The notes beneath the pieces were generated by a model, which worked only from the letters and a program-made list of their open reading frames with translations, did not search any database and was not told the DNA's origin. From Ischnura elegans (Eukaryota; Arthropoda; Insecta; Odonata; Coenagrionidae), in the NCBI RefSeq assembly GCF_921293095.1, contig NC_060257.1, forward strand, positions 56,580,968-56,644,967: 64,000 nucleotides of DNA, given 5' to 3'. Numbering within the stretch: the stretch's first letter is position 1; each line of letters opens with the position of its first letter. The position numbers were made by a program, and so were the translations under genes. Shown here piece after piece: positions 46,797 through 58,925 of the stretch.

Positions 46797-46945
46797 AGGA
46801 ACCTGGATAGCGTGTTGGTCTGCGCAGTGGCCCGGAAAGCCAAAGGTCCGTGGATTGATTCCCTGTCTAGGGGAATTTTTTCTCATGGCAATTCATGAAT
46901 ATTTCACCGCCGTTCACGCGGAAGGATTTGAAATATTACATTAAC
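46797..46945 (+). repeat. Same SINE family, copy 3, inverted
   Basis: GGATAGCGTGTTGGTCTGCG, GATTGATTCCCTG, TTTTTTCTCATGGCAATTC and the GAACGGCGGTGAA-type tail, inverted relative to copies 1 and 2. Confidence 0.75.
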
Positions 46946-47601
46946 GCTTTCTTCTTTATTCTGTGGAATACTCGTGATAAAAATAATTTGCGGACTAATT
47001 CGGATAATTGGGACTACTATCTTCGCAAAAATAGGTAGAACTTTAAGCATATGTATGAAATTCTGCCGAAGGTCCATAAGGTCGTGTAATATATAGTTTT
47101 ACTCATTGTTTATTCGACTACAACAATGAATCATTGCACATTGTTTATACGTAAATGTTTAATTTTCTAATTTGTAAACGCCATTTTTGTAGCATGTATT
47201 TCCGCGGGGAGGTTTTCGTTTTTGTTGTTCACTGTAAGTAATAGAAAAAATATAAACATTTTCTTACATGAAAAAATTGTAAATATTTTTTTCATATAGT
47301 ATACGTAAATTTGATATTCATGTACTTTTCTACACCTCGAAAATTTAAATTTGGCCATTGAAAAAAATCAAAGAATGGGTAAAATTTAATTTTAATAAGC
47401 TATTTGTAACGCGAAAATATCGTTCTCTCTATAAAAATGAAACAATGAAATGCATCAATCAAATATTTTCCCCGTGACGAGATGAAGAAGACGGCAGTTC
47501 TCATAGTTTTTCGCGTCTTCTTCTTCACTCTTTTGACCGTGGAAGCTAAACGTTTACGTTTAAACAATGTTTAATGATTTATTATTTTAGTCAAATAAAC
47601 A
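46946..47601. other. AT-rich stretch without recognised features
   Basis: Nothing recognised. Confidence 0.45.
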
Positions 47602-47763
47602 AATGAAAATGAAAAAGCAGGAGCAATTTCCACAATTTACATTTATTAATACGACCGGTTTCGGTTTTCAGCATCATCAGGTACCTGATGATGCTGAAAA
47701 GCGAAACCGGTCGTATTAATAAATGTAAATTGTGGAAATTGCTCCTGCTTTTTCATTTTCATT
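47602..47763. repeat. 162-bp near-perfect palindrome
   Basis: Arms 47602-47682 and 47683-47763 are reverse complements with one mismatch and no spacer, centred on CAGGTACCTG. Each arm carries a hammerhead-like core. The following tail (TATGTCACGTTTCCACTCC...CGCCTGAAAC) recurs at about 52935-52970 and 59427-59465. Confidence 0.95.
47653..47712. ncRNA. Hammerhead-like motifs j (-) and k (+)
   Basis: Copy k (47684-47712, +): CTGATGA, T, GCT-GAAA-AGC, GAAA, CCGG, GTC. Flanks GGTAC and GTATT can form a 5-bp stem I with two G-U pairs. Copy j (- strand, 47653-47681) differs by the one arm mismatch, which breaks its central hairpin. Confidence 0.5.
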
Positions 47764-47803
47764 ATGTCACGTTTCCACTCCATCTCGCCTGAAACCTCAG
47801 ACT

Positions 47804-49437
47804 ATATACAAATAAACAAAGGGGAAAACGATATATGACACGATCTTATGGAGCTGCGGCAGAATTTCATGCAAATGCTGGAAGTACACCGTTCTACATT
47901 TTTTGCGCCGATAGTAAGTACACTAGTACCGATATGCTTCAGTTCGTCGGAATGGCATATGATTACAAAGACTTGGCCGAGCTGTTTCTCACAATAGGCT
48001 CACAATGGGCGGCCGAGGATCTATAAACGCCTATACAACGTACAGTGTACACTTTCTCCACAGATAGTCATAAAAAGGAACTTGCGTTTTCGCAGGAAAA
48101 AACTCGCATGCTCCAAATGAATTTTTAATGGGAAGGAAAGGCCTCTCATGTTAGAAACAGCTATGTACATGACCCTATCCGTGACCTTCGACGTTGGGAA
48201 TCAATGTCATTATAATTAGCAATCGTGTGATTGTGAAAGGAACAGACGTATTCCTTGGAATTGAATACGTTGGTCCTTGAAGGAAGCATGGGTGTGCTCT
48301 CATTACGGAAAATCATCAAAATGACAGCAAAGTTGCTATTATCGAGGGAACTAGGAGAAGAGAACGATATAGAGTGAGTCAGAAATTCTGGAATATACGG
48401 AGGTGGCTATAAAAATAGAGTAACTGACACCGTTAATAGGAAAAATTAACAAAAAGAGGTGATTCGTACGTACCTACGATTGGCTCTAGTTGTCTCTTTA
48501 TTCTGAGTTCTTGTTTTTATTACCCTGCTGGTAAGTTATCAGATTAAATTGTTCAATCGGGCATGAATATGCTTCAGTAAAATTTTTGCAGATTAAATGA
48601 AGCGATGTAAATAAACAAGAAGAAACAACGTTTAAACACTTGAATCTTACCTTGTTACCTGTTCTGTGCAAGACTCATACAGGAAAGTCCTAATGAGTGT
48701 ATATACGCTATCGATCTGAGTGATTATCAGATCAACAAAATTTCATTAGATACTCTATAGCAACATGTAGGACGCAATATGAAAAATATAAGACTTTATT
48801 CGAAATTGTTGGAAAAAGAGAAATAAAAGTTTGATCCATAAAAATGACGCACCTATGTTTGTATGCATTTTTCGAAGGCTGAAACCATGCAAAACTACTT
48901 TTATATAAAGTTTTTTTCGTAAAAGAATGGGGCGATATTGAACGCCGTTTAAATGAAGACAATAATTTAAAGTTTATATTTTTATTTTTCGAATTTGTCG
49001 TCTCAAACAGTTGTTTTACATAATTAATAAATTTCAATACGTGCGCCCATGGTTTCCCAACAAGAGAGAAACCTGGCGTCGACATTAGCCTGATCCTAAC
49101 GAAAGGCGTCAAGGGGACCACGGCTTAACGTCCCATCCGACAGACGGAGTGCTGCACTTAAAGTGCCCTCCTCAAGGCACTCAAAATCTCTGTCACCCTA
49201 TCCCTACTATCCTCCTATAAAATACTGAAATCGCACCATTATTTTACGATAACCAGGTATAATTAGCGCGTTTAATGAATATATAGAACTAGATATTTAC
49301 TTATAAGAACTTCTACTTTGAAAAAAACCCAAAAGTTGATGAACTTGATGAAAGTTGATGACGTCACAAAACCATAACAAGCGTTTCACCGCATCTTAGC
49401 TACTCCTTGGTCTTGTGTATAGGCCTCATGTGTTTCT
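47804..49437. other. Stretch without recognised genes
   Basis: A 63-codon frame at 47835-48026 has no recognisable family and a donor-like GATAGTAAGT inside; not supported as a gene. Confidence 0.4.
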
Positions 49438-49620
49438 TTCCTGGATATAGACAGTTACTTATACCACTTATTTTATAAGAGCGCGACCCGGGTTTCAATG
49501 AGTAATCATCATCATCAGGCGCTAGTTATTAATTAGTGCCTGATGATGATGATTACTCATTGAAACCCGGGTCGCGCTCTTATAAAATAAGTGGTATAAG
49601 TAACTGTCTATATCCAGGAA
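49438..49620. repeat. Palindrome with perfect 83-bp arms and 17-bp loop
   Basis: 49438-49520 and 49538-49620 are exact reverse complements. Perfect identity implies recent formation or gene-conversion-like repair between arms. Hammerhead-like cores sit next to the loop. Confidence 0.97.
49485..49573. ncRNA. Hammerhead-like motifs l (-) and m (+)
   Basis: Copy m (49539-49573, +): CTGATGA, then a hairpin with ATGA/TCAT stem, GAAA, self-complementary CCCGGG and a GTC triplet. AGTGC before and GCGCT after the motif can pair as a 5-bp stem I. Copy l is its mirror on the - strand. Confidence 0.5.
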
Positions 49621-52199
49621 ATAATGGAATACCACAAAGTTAACCAAGAGTTAGTGAATTTTGCTCATGTGTTTCGTTTTTCATTAGACTCTGGCCTAGT
49701 GAAATGTTCCTCCTGACAGGGAAAACGAAAATAAAACTGTAATAACGTCACAATATCATTAATAGTGGGCGATAACTTTTACGTTCTTATTTTTAAATTG
49801 TTTGAAAATGTCGGAATGAGGAAGATTTTTTAGTATTAATTTATCTTGCTTTCCTATGTCATGAATTCATTTACCGAATACGAAGACAAGATAAATTCGG
49901 GCCCGATAGAACAACCCCTTTGTAGCAGCATATTTTGAAGTTCTTATGAAATTGTTGCGCAATTCGTTTATCAGACAAAAATCTTGAAGTTTGTAAAGTA
50001 AAAATTATGTACATGATGTTAGCTGACAGGAGAATTGAGTGCAGAGATTGGTCAAATGCAAAGCACTATTGACCAACCATGATAATGATGATGAATTCCA
50101 ATAGTAAAATTTAGTAACAGAAATCAAGATAAATAACGACATCAAAATTATCCTTTAGTGTAAATACCACCAAAATTTCTGGGAAACGAAGGCTACTAAT
50201 TATTATCATTTTTCAGAACTACTGGATGTCAAACGAGATTTCAAGTCTAGAGGGAAAGCTTGTCCCAAGGATATTACGACCGCTCGGTAACCCAACATCG
50301 ACAGAAACATAAGCTGTTCTATGATAATCCATTGGATCAGTGTCGGGGTACAATAGCTAAATTACTTTCACCTAAAATTTTGCAAAAACGGGTAAATTCT
50401 TTAGTTTAGCACGTTTTTTCTTCTCTCATCCTTGTCCTCGATCTGAGCTGGGCTGAGAGTGGATTACATTAGATTTACCAAGGAATTCCCCCTAAGAATG
50501 AAGTATGGGCAAATGATATACGTTATAGCTACCATGAAATCAAGTATGCATGTTTCAGGATCGTTACTGGCTTAGCCGCAGCCAACAACTTAGCTCGTTA
50601 TATCCGCGGAGCTAAAATTACAATTTCTATACGGGGATACCTTTAGTGCCCACTCATGTTCGTGGAGCTGGTATCCTCGACACATATTTTAAATGACTAC
50701 TCAAAAGGTGTGTGGCACTATGAAACCCCCACGCGTTACCAAGGAATATTAGGGCTATTTGAGGTAATACGAGACATTCCTAGTTTGAGAGTGAAAGTTA
50801 GGGCAGAAAGTTCGTAGTGAAAGAGTCGTAAAAAAAGATTAGGTAAGACGGTCCTAAAAAAGAAGACGAGAGAAAGTCAAAGGTACTGAGTTTGAGACAG
50901 AGTTTCCGGAATTTTAAGAATCAACTATCGGAACGAGCACCTTCACGTGCGCTAGCGTCATGGACATGTCAAATGTCAGGAGTAATACGTGTCTTTTGCA
51001 CGTCACCAGGAGTATGATTTGAGGAAATTTCGCAGTACTACCAGGAGAGAGATATTCGGCATACTCTGAAATAGTTACTTTAATGTCTCATTATTCATTT
51101 AGACAAGAGAATGGCAACTAATAAAAAAATATTTTTGGTCCATAATTGACAGTATCTTACAAGTATTTAATAGTAAGAAATAAACTCGGGATTTTACGAA
51201 CATTTAGCGAGCCTGGATCAGCAATTAATTACCTTTATGATAAACCATTCGACACACTCTGGTAAGGTTATTGCAATGTCTCATTATTCATCAATATAAG
51301 AGACTGGAAAACAAAAGGAAAATATTTTTGGTTAAAAAGTGAGCCTGAATCTAAAGAAAAAAATACCTTGTTTTATGATAGGTCGTTGGCATAGACCCAG
51401 ATAGTGTCTTGATCGATTACTATGAACTGTACTCGGTAACTTAAGGGTCAAGTAGTTTTCTGAATTGTTATTCTCTTATCCTCGTATTTGTGTATCATAC
51501 TCACGCAAGATTAAGCCTAAAAGCACACTAAAAATAATGATTATATTACAAATCCCTATTTGTAAATTTATTTTGTTTCAATATACGGTTTTACATTTTT
51601 TAGGTATGAAAATGTGGTGGTTAATAGGTTGTTGAAAAGAATAGGGTGGATAGTTGAATTTGGGGAATGAAAGAGATAGCCTTAATTGTTTGACGCTACA
51701 AAGCCTGCACTTTATTTCGACAATAAATTAGTAATTAAAAAAATAGTATTTTATACGGTAATTATATCTTGCCCCCTCATATATTTCTTCTCGGATACTT
51801 ATAATTACCTTGAAGAGGTTAAAATAGATACATGTATGGATAAATAAAAATAAATGAATTTCGGCAATGACACGACATAAATACAATTCAGTACATAACC
51901 ATCTAGTCTAAATGGAATTATGACTTTGCCCGTATCAAGTAGGGTTGTAAAGAAGAAATCCGTAAAAAGTGATCAATGTGAAATTTTCTGGAAATTCACA
52001 TGATAAACTTTCACCGGACAGGATATTGAGCCACAGGTCTTAAAATAGAAAACTTTTATTGCATTTGCTCTCTCAATATTGAAAACCCTTGCTTGAGTGG
52101 TTTTAATGGTTAAGGTGAATTAGGTTTCAAACGGATGAAATAATGGCTACTCTAAGGGCGAATTGATGATTTCGCTTTTGACATTTTTAAAACGTTAGA
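49621..52199. other. Stretch with little recognised content
   Basis: A LINE 3'-terminal remnant (GACAGGAGAATTGAGTGCAG ... ACCATGATAATGATGATGA) lies at 50025-50095; otherwise nothing was identified. Confidence 0.4.
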
Positions 52200-52560
52200 G
52201 ATCCTCTCTGTTTTTCTCTTAGTTTCGTGGTCGCGAGCAGAGTGCCTTCAGGTCACTCCCAGCTTCTCCACCCGTCCTTCTGCCCATGGGCGAGACCTTG
52301 CACTTACAGCCCCTCCCACTCCGCTATATGGACCGTGAGGCACAGCTGACTGGATCTATCTGCTTCTCTCCTCATCCCCAACTACGTACGTTCGGACGCC
52401 GCTGAAGAATATCTCCTCCCCATGACCCATTCACGACCACCTCTTTCCAAATCTCGCCGATTTTTTTATTCCTTTTCGTCGACCGAAGCATTGTATCACG
52501 TTCGCCCGAACTTTAAGACTTCCAGCGACCCCGTGCGAATGAAAAAAGAATTATATTCAA
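52200..52560. other. GC-rich segment of unknown nature
   Basis: Richer in G+C than its flanks and pyrimidine-rich on the + strand; no coding frame or RNA recognised. Confidence 0.3.
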
Positions 52561-52759
52561 AAACGCCGGGCTGAGAAACAAAGCATATGTCACTTTTTCA
52601 TATGATATTTTCAAGATATACTCTTCCTTTTATACTTCATCGACTGACGCTCACAAAAATATGTCTTTCGCGCAATATTTTCTGGAAATTTCATACGAAA
52701 ATCATTACAAAATACGGACAGCAAATGGTAATTTCTACACTTTAACGTAAACTACGAAC

Positions 52760-52970
52760 GATGGTTTCGACACTATGTCATTTTGAAGTTGTATATAATT
52801 GAGTGTAGAAACCATGTTCAATAGTGGAGTTTCGGCAATGACACGGCATAAATACAATTCATTACATAACCATATAGTGCGGAACTTATTATTAACGCGC
52901 GGAAATTATCATTTTCTGTTTTATTTTATCAGGAATATGTCGCATTTCCACCTCGTTAAGCCTGAAACGA
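52760..52970. repeat. Decayed repeat of the foldback/hammerhead-like family
   Basis: GATGGTTTCGACAC...TGTCATTTTGAAG is a degraded motif (- strand), and AATATGTCGCATTTCCACC...GCCTGAAAC is the family tail seen after the 47602 palindrome. Confidence 0.5.
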
Positions 52971-55091
52971 TTTCATAAAACTCCAAGATACACTCTTCTT
53001 TTTATAATTCATAGACTGAGGCACTAAAATATTCCGTGCCATATTTTTTGGACATTTCGTATGTAAATCTGCTTATTTTTACAGGTTTTCGTGGCGATGT
53101 TTGCCCAACCTGGTAACATTTTGATTACCTCTATAAATCTTTCATTATCTGATCAATCGGTAAGATGCTCTAGTTGTTTTTACGTTGGTGAAATATATTC
53201 AATGCTTTTATGAGAGCTTTTATGATAATTAATCTTACCATTTTGCACCTCTCAAAAGGGAGATTCGCTCCATAAAATCCCTGAAGACAGAAGCGGCGTC
53301 CAACGTAGGAGGCTTAGTTATCGGATTTTAGGTTCTGGACAGATATTGTTGGGAATTAATTTTCTAAAGATTTAATGGAAATAAAATCAAACCGCCAATA
53401 ATCCTGCTGTATTTCAACTCTGCACCTCATCTAAAAGTATTTAATACAATTTTTAAAATTGGTTAATATCGGGAAAGATGGGTACCGTGGGAAAGTTTTA
53501 TCCACCAGTTGAAGTCTCCGGCTGAATGTTGGCTCAAATGTTCATCTTTAGATGGTTTTTACACTGTAGTGGTTGCTTAAAGAAAATGATAAGTAAATGA
53601 TGTGGTTTTTTAACGTATAATATATTTAAATAATGTATAATATTTCAGATAAGAAATATTCTATAGGAACTAGAGCTGGTCACGTGCTCGCGTGTACCAC
53701 AAAAATAACCAAAGCCTCCATTTTGAACATTTTAAGGGGGTATAAAGATAATATTTGATATTTTTGGATTTTTTGTATAATCTTTGGTTGCCCACGTCAC
53801 ATAATGCAAAGAGCCTGTGTGAAAACTTTCACCCCTCAATATCTTCTGAAAGTGTTCGAGTATACACAAGCGAATCAGCTCTATCAATGAAAGATTTAAG
53901 CTACGCATTATTTTGTGTGGTAATGTATAATGGTGAATTATGTATATGTAACAATAATTATGATTGAACAGAAAATTTTAACATTTTAAAAATGTCTTGA
54001 AATTTAATTTCTCCCAGAAGCAGCTCTGATTAAGAACGGGTTAAGATGGGGTTACTTTGTTCCATCAGGGTAACTTTGGCCTACACTAATAAGAGATGTG
54101 ACCTAATAGTGCCTGCCGTTTGTATCCTATCCCTTACTCCATTGCTGGGAATTTTCCCCAAACTTTTGAAATCGTTTGTAATTTTACTACATTACACGGA
54201 AAGTTGAAACAAAAATAGCCATATCTAAGACTATACCATTTAGTGTGTTTTCCATGCTCTACCGTCTTGAAATTCTTCTATTTGTAACATTCGTAACTTC
54301 GCTTCCAATTACTTCGCATCATGGACTTAAGAGAACTCGTAATCCCTCTGGATCGATTGTATTTTCTATTTTGTGATGTCGCATTACTCAGTGAGCTATC
54401 ACCGTGAAATTTTCAGCGTGTGCACAGTGCGCTTACGTCAAAATTAGTCTGTTCCTCAAATATAGAAAGAATATCAATCGGGGAAACGACTCGGTAATTT
54501 TTTTAAAATTTGAAATAATGCAAATGTTGAAAAAGGCACATTTCATTTATCCTCGAATTTCTAATTCATTGCTTAAGGTTTAGGGAGCATTTCGTCACAA
54601 AAATTGATCGATAGAGCATAATGTATGTGCACCCTTTTAATGAGGAGATAAGTAACAGAATAAAAAAGCAATATTAGCGAGACAACGGAATAACTCAATC
54701 AAAACTAGCAATAAAGAAGATAGGTAAATAGTAAATGAAGGCCAAAAGAAATTAGAGGGACAGTAAAACTGAAGATTAATAAAGCAGACTTTATTCAGAG
54801 TAAACTCCTTTACCTATCAGAGATACGGGATCTGACGAAATGTAATTGGAAAAAAATTAGGAGTCTCAGAGATGGACTTTCTGACTTGTAGCTGCAGTAA
54901 ATCAAAACTACATAAAAAAAATATTATAAGAAAAATCATGTATTTTGAATGGAATATAAAAATTGTGATATGAAGGCTAGAATGGTATAGAAATAATTAG
55001 CAGTAGCGGGCGTAACTTGGTGGAAATCCATAATCATAGGAGTAGACGAAATAATAACTTTGGTATTTCAACATGGTAATTTATTGAGACC
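52971..55091. other. AT-rich stretch without recognised genes
   Basis: No supported gene, RNA or repeat. Confidence 0.45.
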
Positions 55092-55126
55092 GACCATGGT
55101 TTCGTTACAGCGTAACATTATCAAGG
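55092..55126 (-). ncRNA. Hammerhead-like motif n (U3/A8 type)
   Basis: On the - strand: TTGATAA, T, perfect hairpin GTTAC-GCT-GTAAC, GAAA, self-complementary CCATGG and a GTC triplet; ACC/GGT could form a 3-bp stem I. Confidence 0.5.
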
Positions 55127-55251
55127 TGCGATTAAAATGCGACCGAAGTGGCAACAGAAATCACCCTAGGATGGAATTGGGCCTCCTCTATGCAGTTCCC
55201 TTGATTGAAGAGACAAGGAGGAAACATAAACCCGTTAAAATAAAGAACGAG

Positions 55252-55400
55252 TGGAACAAATCGGCGAGATTTTAAATATAAAAGAGCTCGCGCAAAATCA
55301 GCACAGATCGTGCACTGTATCCATTGTGAGTCGATCCTATCGTAAAGCGAGAACCTGTTGTTTATGGCAGCGTAGTTACTGTTGAATTCTGCTACAAATA
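55252..55400. repeat. Dispersed repeat, copy 2
   Basis: Related to 45155-45330. Confidence 0.55.
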
Positions 55401-57120
55401 TAGATAGATTATTAAATCATTCCCAATTTCTAGGGCCAATATGATATTGCTCTCACGATTCACAACACCGACCCACGCAGTTACTGGATGGTCCGTACTA
55501 GTACCCTATTACCCATGCATTCTCTTGGTTTGAAAATAACAGACGAATTTTGAAAAATAATCGGGAAGAAGATGAGAGACAGCAGACTGCTACTTAGAAT
55601 TCGTTTATACATTATGATATAAATCAATTTACCACTCACAAGATATGACCCGAATTTCCCCAAATAACATCATCGTTCATCCAATTTATTAATTGCGACT
55701 CAGTCTTTTTCCGGCCACATATGGCGCAGCTCAAAATTTCCCTTTCGTCTGCTTCCATTCCATATGCTTCCTTCAATTCTCCACTAATTCATCCATTTTA
55801 ATTGCAGTTTCGTCATCTGGCACGTCGAAGGCTACTCTATTGTGATCATTTTTTTTATTGATCCATGATTGTAAGGCGTATATTACCTTTCCCACAAAGA
55901 TTTTCCTTGTATTCAGTTTTGTGACCTTCGAGCTAATAGCAGCCGTTCTGCCAAGAGCGATCTTGTAGACAATACAAATGTAGATGCTGGGAACCATGCT
56001 GATGTATACGATAAATTTTGCGGATTTATACAAAGCAAATATTTTCAAAGTATTCCAGTTGGAGAAGAAAACTTATGATAGATAATTTATTGTCGAATTG
56101 ATTTTTAAATTTTAATGAATAAGTTCACAGAAAATAGTTCAAATAATGCTTTAAAATTTTAAATTTTACGTTAAATATGGCGGACGGTAGTGATGGTCAA
56201 TTAAAAATACTATTGATCTCAATGGCTGGGTAAAATATCAGCGAAAATGGTCATGTTGTCTATGCACGAGTTTATCTGCATTGAACAGATTCTATGGATT
56301 AAATAATGAGCTCTAGCGGTGTAAACACGATAAAAATGAGAGAAACACTATAATCATCAATATAAATAGTGAACATGATGCACGGATATGATGAAACGCA
56401 ACACAGGAAATATTCGGAACAAAAATACTTGGAAAAAATTTGAACCAATGAAAGGAAGAATCTCCGAAAGAATCTGGAACGAAATGGATATGGAACATGA
56501 CTTAATGTGGACTTGTTGGTTGAATCGTGAGGAATAGTTTGAAATGCAATACACATGACTGATTAAAGGACGGCAAAGAGACAGGTATAGCCGAAGCAGA
56601 GATTTTGTAGCCATTACCAGCCAGATGTGGAAAATAATAGTCATAGAAAATTTGGAATGATTTCGTGGACCCACCCATGAATAGATATAGCACACACAAG
56701 AGCGTATTTGAATTATATACTTGGTTGGCGGCAAAATCATTGTAGCGGGGGGGTCAGGATAATGGATGTTACTGAACTTAATCTTAAAATTGTAAGGTTA
56801 GGTTTCAGTAACTTTAAATAAGTACATAAATATTGAAATTAATGTTAAATAAAAACAAAGAGGTTAACTAGTGCAAGTAAATTGAAAGTAATTGGTTACT
56901 AGGATGGTTCTAAGAGGTAAACAGTTAAACGCTAAAAATATTTCCTCAATACAAGAAGGGTTCCCATGTGTACAGCTATAAAAATACTCGGAATTGCGCT
57001 TGTCAGCACTCATTATGAATAGGGAAGCTCTTTGCGGCGTGAAAAACTTCAACGAGGCAGTTGGATTTGCTTTTAAATGAGCATCACCAAACCTCAGTAC
57101 ATACGCTCACCACGAGAATC
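55401..57120. other. Stretch without recognised genes
   Basis: Several overlapping open frames near 56300-56740 (- strand) show no family signature and are not supported. Confidence 0.45.
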
Positions 57121-57285
57121 AGTCATCATCATCATAAGTCAACAATCATAAGATTGGTTTGACGCAACTCTCCATTCTGCACTCATATCCCTAGCTTTTT
57201 CAAAGAAACTCATTTCTTCTCTTTGACACCCTTTATAACCTGGGACTGGGAAGTTCCATCTTCCATCTAACCCCTCGTCATACAT
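57121..57285 (-). repeat. LINE 3' end
   Basis: Reversed, it reads GAGTTGCGTCAAACCAATCT ... TATGATGATGATGACT, the terminus seen at 45100-45140. Confidence 0.7.
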
Positions 57286-57439
57286 TGGTTATATGCAGAG
57301 GAATACAGAGTCACGTTACTCTTCAAATTATATTCAGTCAAATGATAACAATAGAGGCGTATAAGTATGTTTTAAAAATAACAATAAAAATGCAAAGTGA
57401 TTAAAGTTGCAATTACCAAGTGTAAAAATATATGAAAAA

Positions 57440-57520
57440 GTGTGCGAAAAATTTTTTCCTGTACCGGGAATCAAACCCGGACTTCCCGGGTGAGAGCCAG
57501 GTATCCTATCGACTAGAAAA
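57440..57520 (-). repeat. tRNA-Glu-derived SINE or pseudogene
   Basis: On the - strand, TAGTCGATAGGATACCTGGC, CTC anticodon-like triplet, and CCGGGTTTGATTCCCGG T arm match tRNA-Glu(CTC), but the acceptor does not pair and GGAAAAAATTT follows. Confidence 0.65.
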
Positions 57521-58430
57521 TACAGAACGTTAAATTTGTTGACTTTGTGAGTATTTTCGATCCGAGAAGGGCTGGGAATAATACAGGCCGAGGAGTTTTT
57601 GAAATACAGAATACTTACCTTTGACTTGGGCAAATCAAAACTACACAATTTTAAAAAACTAAAAAATGTTACTTTAAATACCTTCTAAAATACAAAATAC
57701 ATTTTTATGGAAAATAAGAGATCTTAAAAAAATACAGCCTCCCTTGGGACGTCATGGAAAAATGTGCAAACATGAAGAAAACGATTTTAACTAAAGCGAA
57801 GTAATCTCTGAAGCATAATGTTGCAGAAGTGTTATCTGAACAACTGAAAAAGTATTTTACAAATGTATTTTTTATTTTAGAATGGGAAAAAACATAAAAT
57901 CTGTATCTGAAATATAAAAAAATACAAGATAGATTCAGGTCCTGAATTTGAAATGCCAAGTACAAATTACAAATATATTTCAAAAATCGATAGCTGAGTT
58001 AGATTTTCAAGAGAGCAAAAAAAAAATTAATTTTTTCTAATTGTACTCTAAAATTAAGAAACAAAAATTCATAAAACTGAAAAAGAAGCATACATTTGCC
58101 AACAAAGAGTTTTTTCGATTGAATTTTATTTTTTTAATGTTATTACACTTTGTTTAAGGTACCTGTGTCAAACCGGCCAAAATTTGAGAAACGTGTTGTT
58201 AGAACTTGGCCATCGATATGTATTTTAAAATACTTGCATTTCAAACACTACCCAGCTCAGGATCTTAGTAATATAATGAACATAATGAGTACGGAATTGT
58301 AGAAGTAATGGGATTGATGCGTCTTCGGAAGAGTAGAGGGAGATTGGAGCAGGGTCCAGCTCATCTGTCTTTGGGAGTGACTTCTCCAGAAGAGTGTTAA
58401 GGTCAAACGACCCCTTCTCCCGCCCCTCTA
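57521..58430. other. AT-rich stretch upstream of the cuticular gene
   Basis: It contains a solo MITE end (AAACGTGTTGTTAGAACTTGG, 58194-58214). No gene recognised. Confidence 0.45.
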
Positions 58431-58630
58431 GATGACCCTGTCCGAGTATCCCACCGACATGGGTGGCGCCTAACGAACCCCCACCCTACACACGACGAGA
58501 AATCATTGCCTCTCCCACGATCCCGAAAAAAAATATGATACACGCGCGTATATACCCTTCGCCTGCATCGCTTTCCTCACACCCCGTGCGTCAAGGTCCC
58601 CCGCGGAGAGCTGCCCTTCTCTCGGCCCGG

Positions 58631-58669
58631 TATAAAAGTGGGACCAAGAGCTCTTCCAAAGCACTCAGT
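58631..58669 (+). promoter_or_regulatory. TATA box and initiator of the cuticular-protein gene
   Basis: TATAAAAG at 58631-58638 lies about 30-36 bases before TCAGT at 58665-58669, the arthropod initiator consensus. The region just upstream is GC- and CpG-richer than its surroundings. The start of transcription is predicted at A58667. Confidence 0.8.
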
Positions 58670-58734
58670 CCATCTCGCAAGAGAAGCTCAAGTCTCCTTC
58701 CACGGAACAGACCGACAACAAAACCACCACCACC

Positions 58735-58746
58735 ATGTACAAGCTC
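58735..58746 (+). CDS. Cuticular protein, exon 1 (start)
   Basis: Encodes only the first four residues, MYKL. The ATG is in a good context (CACCATG), about 68 bases after the predicted start of transcription. The donor is CTC|GTGAGT. A first exon that stops after about four codons, with the intron inside the signal peptide, is the normal layout of insect cuticular-protein genes. Introns are 58747-60279 and 60478-61468. Confidence 0.92.
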
Positions 58747-58825
58747 GTGAGTACCCATATACCCTCCTTTTTCCATTGATAGGAGTTTGTTTAATGTCAT
58801 CCAGTACAGGAATTTGAGTCATAGT

Positions 58826-58925
58826 CAACAATCCTAAGATTAGTTTGATGCAGCTCTCCTATCTGCTAGTTTATAGTGACTCCATAGCCTTATCCCTTTC
58901 ATTCTATTCAAAATCCTAGATATGT
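58826..58925 (-). repeat. LINE 3' end in intron 1
   Basis: Reversed, it reads AGGAGAGCTGCATCAAACTAA ... GGATTGTTGACTATG, the common LINE terminus. Confidence 0.65.

Noticed and set aside
47835-48026. 63-codon open frame
   Set aside because: No known family, no promoter or partner exon; the internal donor-like site is not sufficient evidence.
49090-49210. Conserved-looking GC-richer segment
   Set aside because: Resembles a common dispersed insect repeat, but no second copy in the window supports annotating it.
56299-56740. Overlapping hydrophobic open frames on the - strand
   Set aside because: Composition reflects AT-rich DNA; the frames overlap one another and show no conserved motif.
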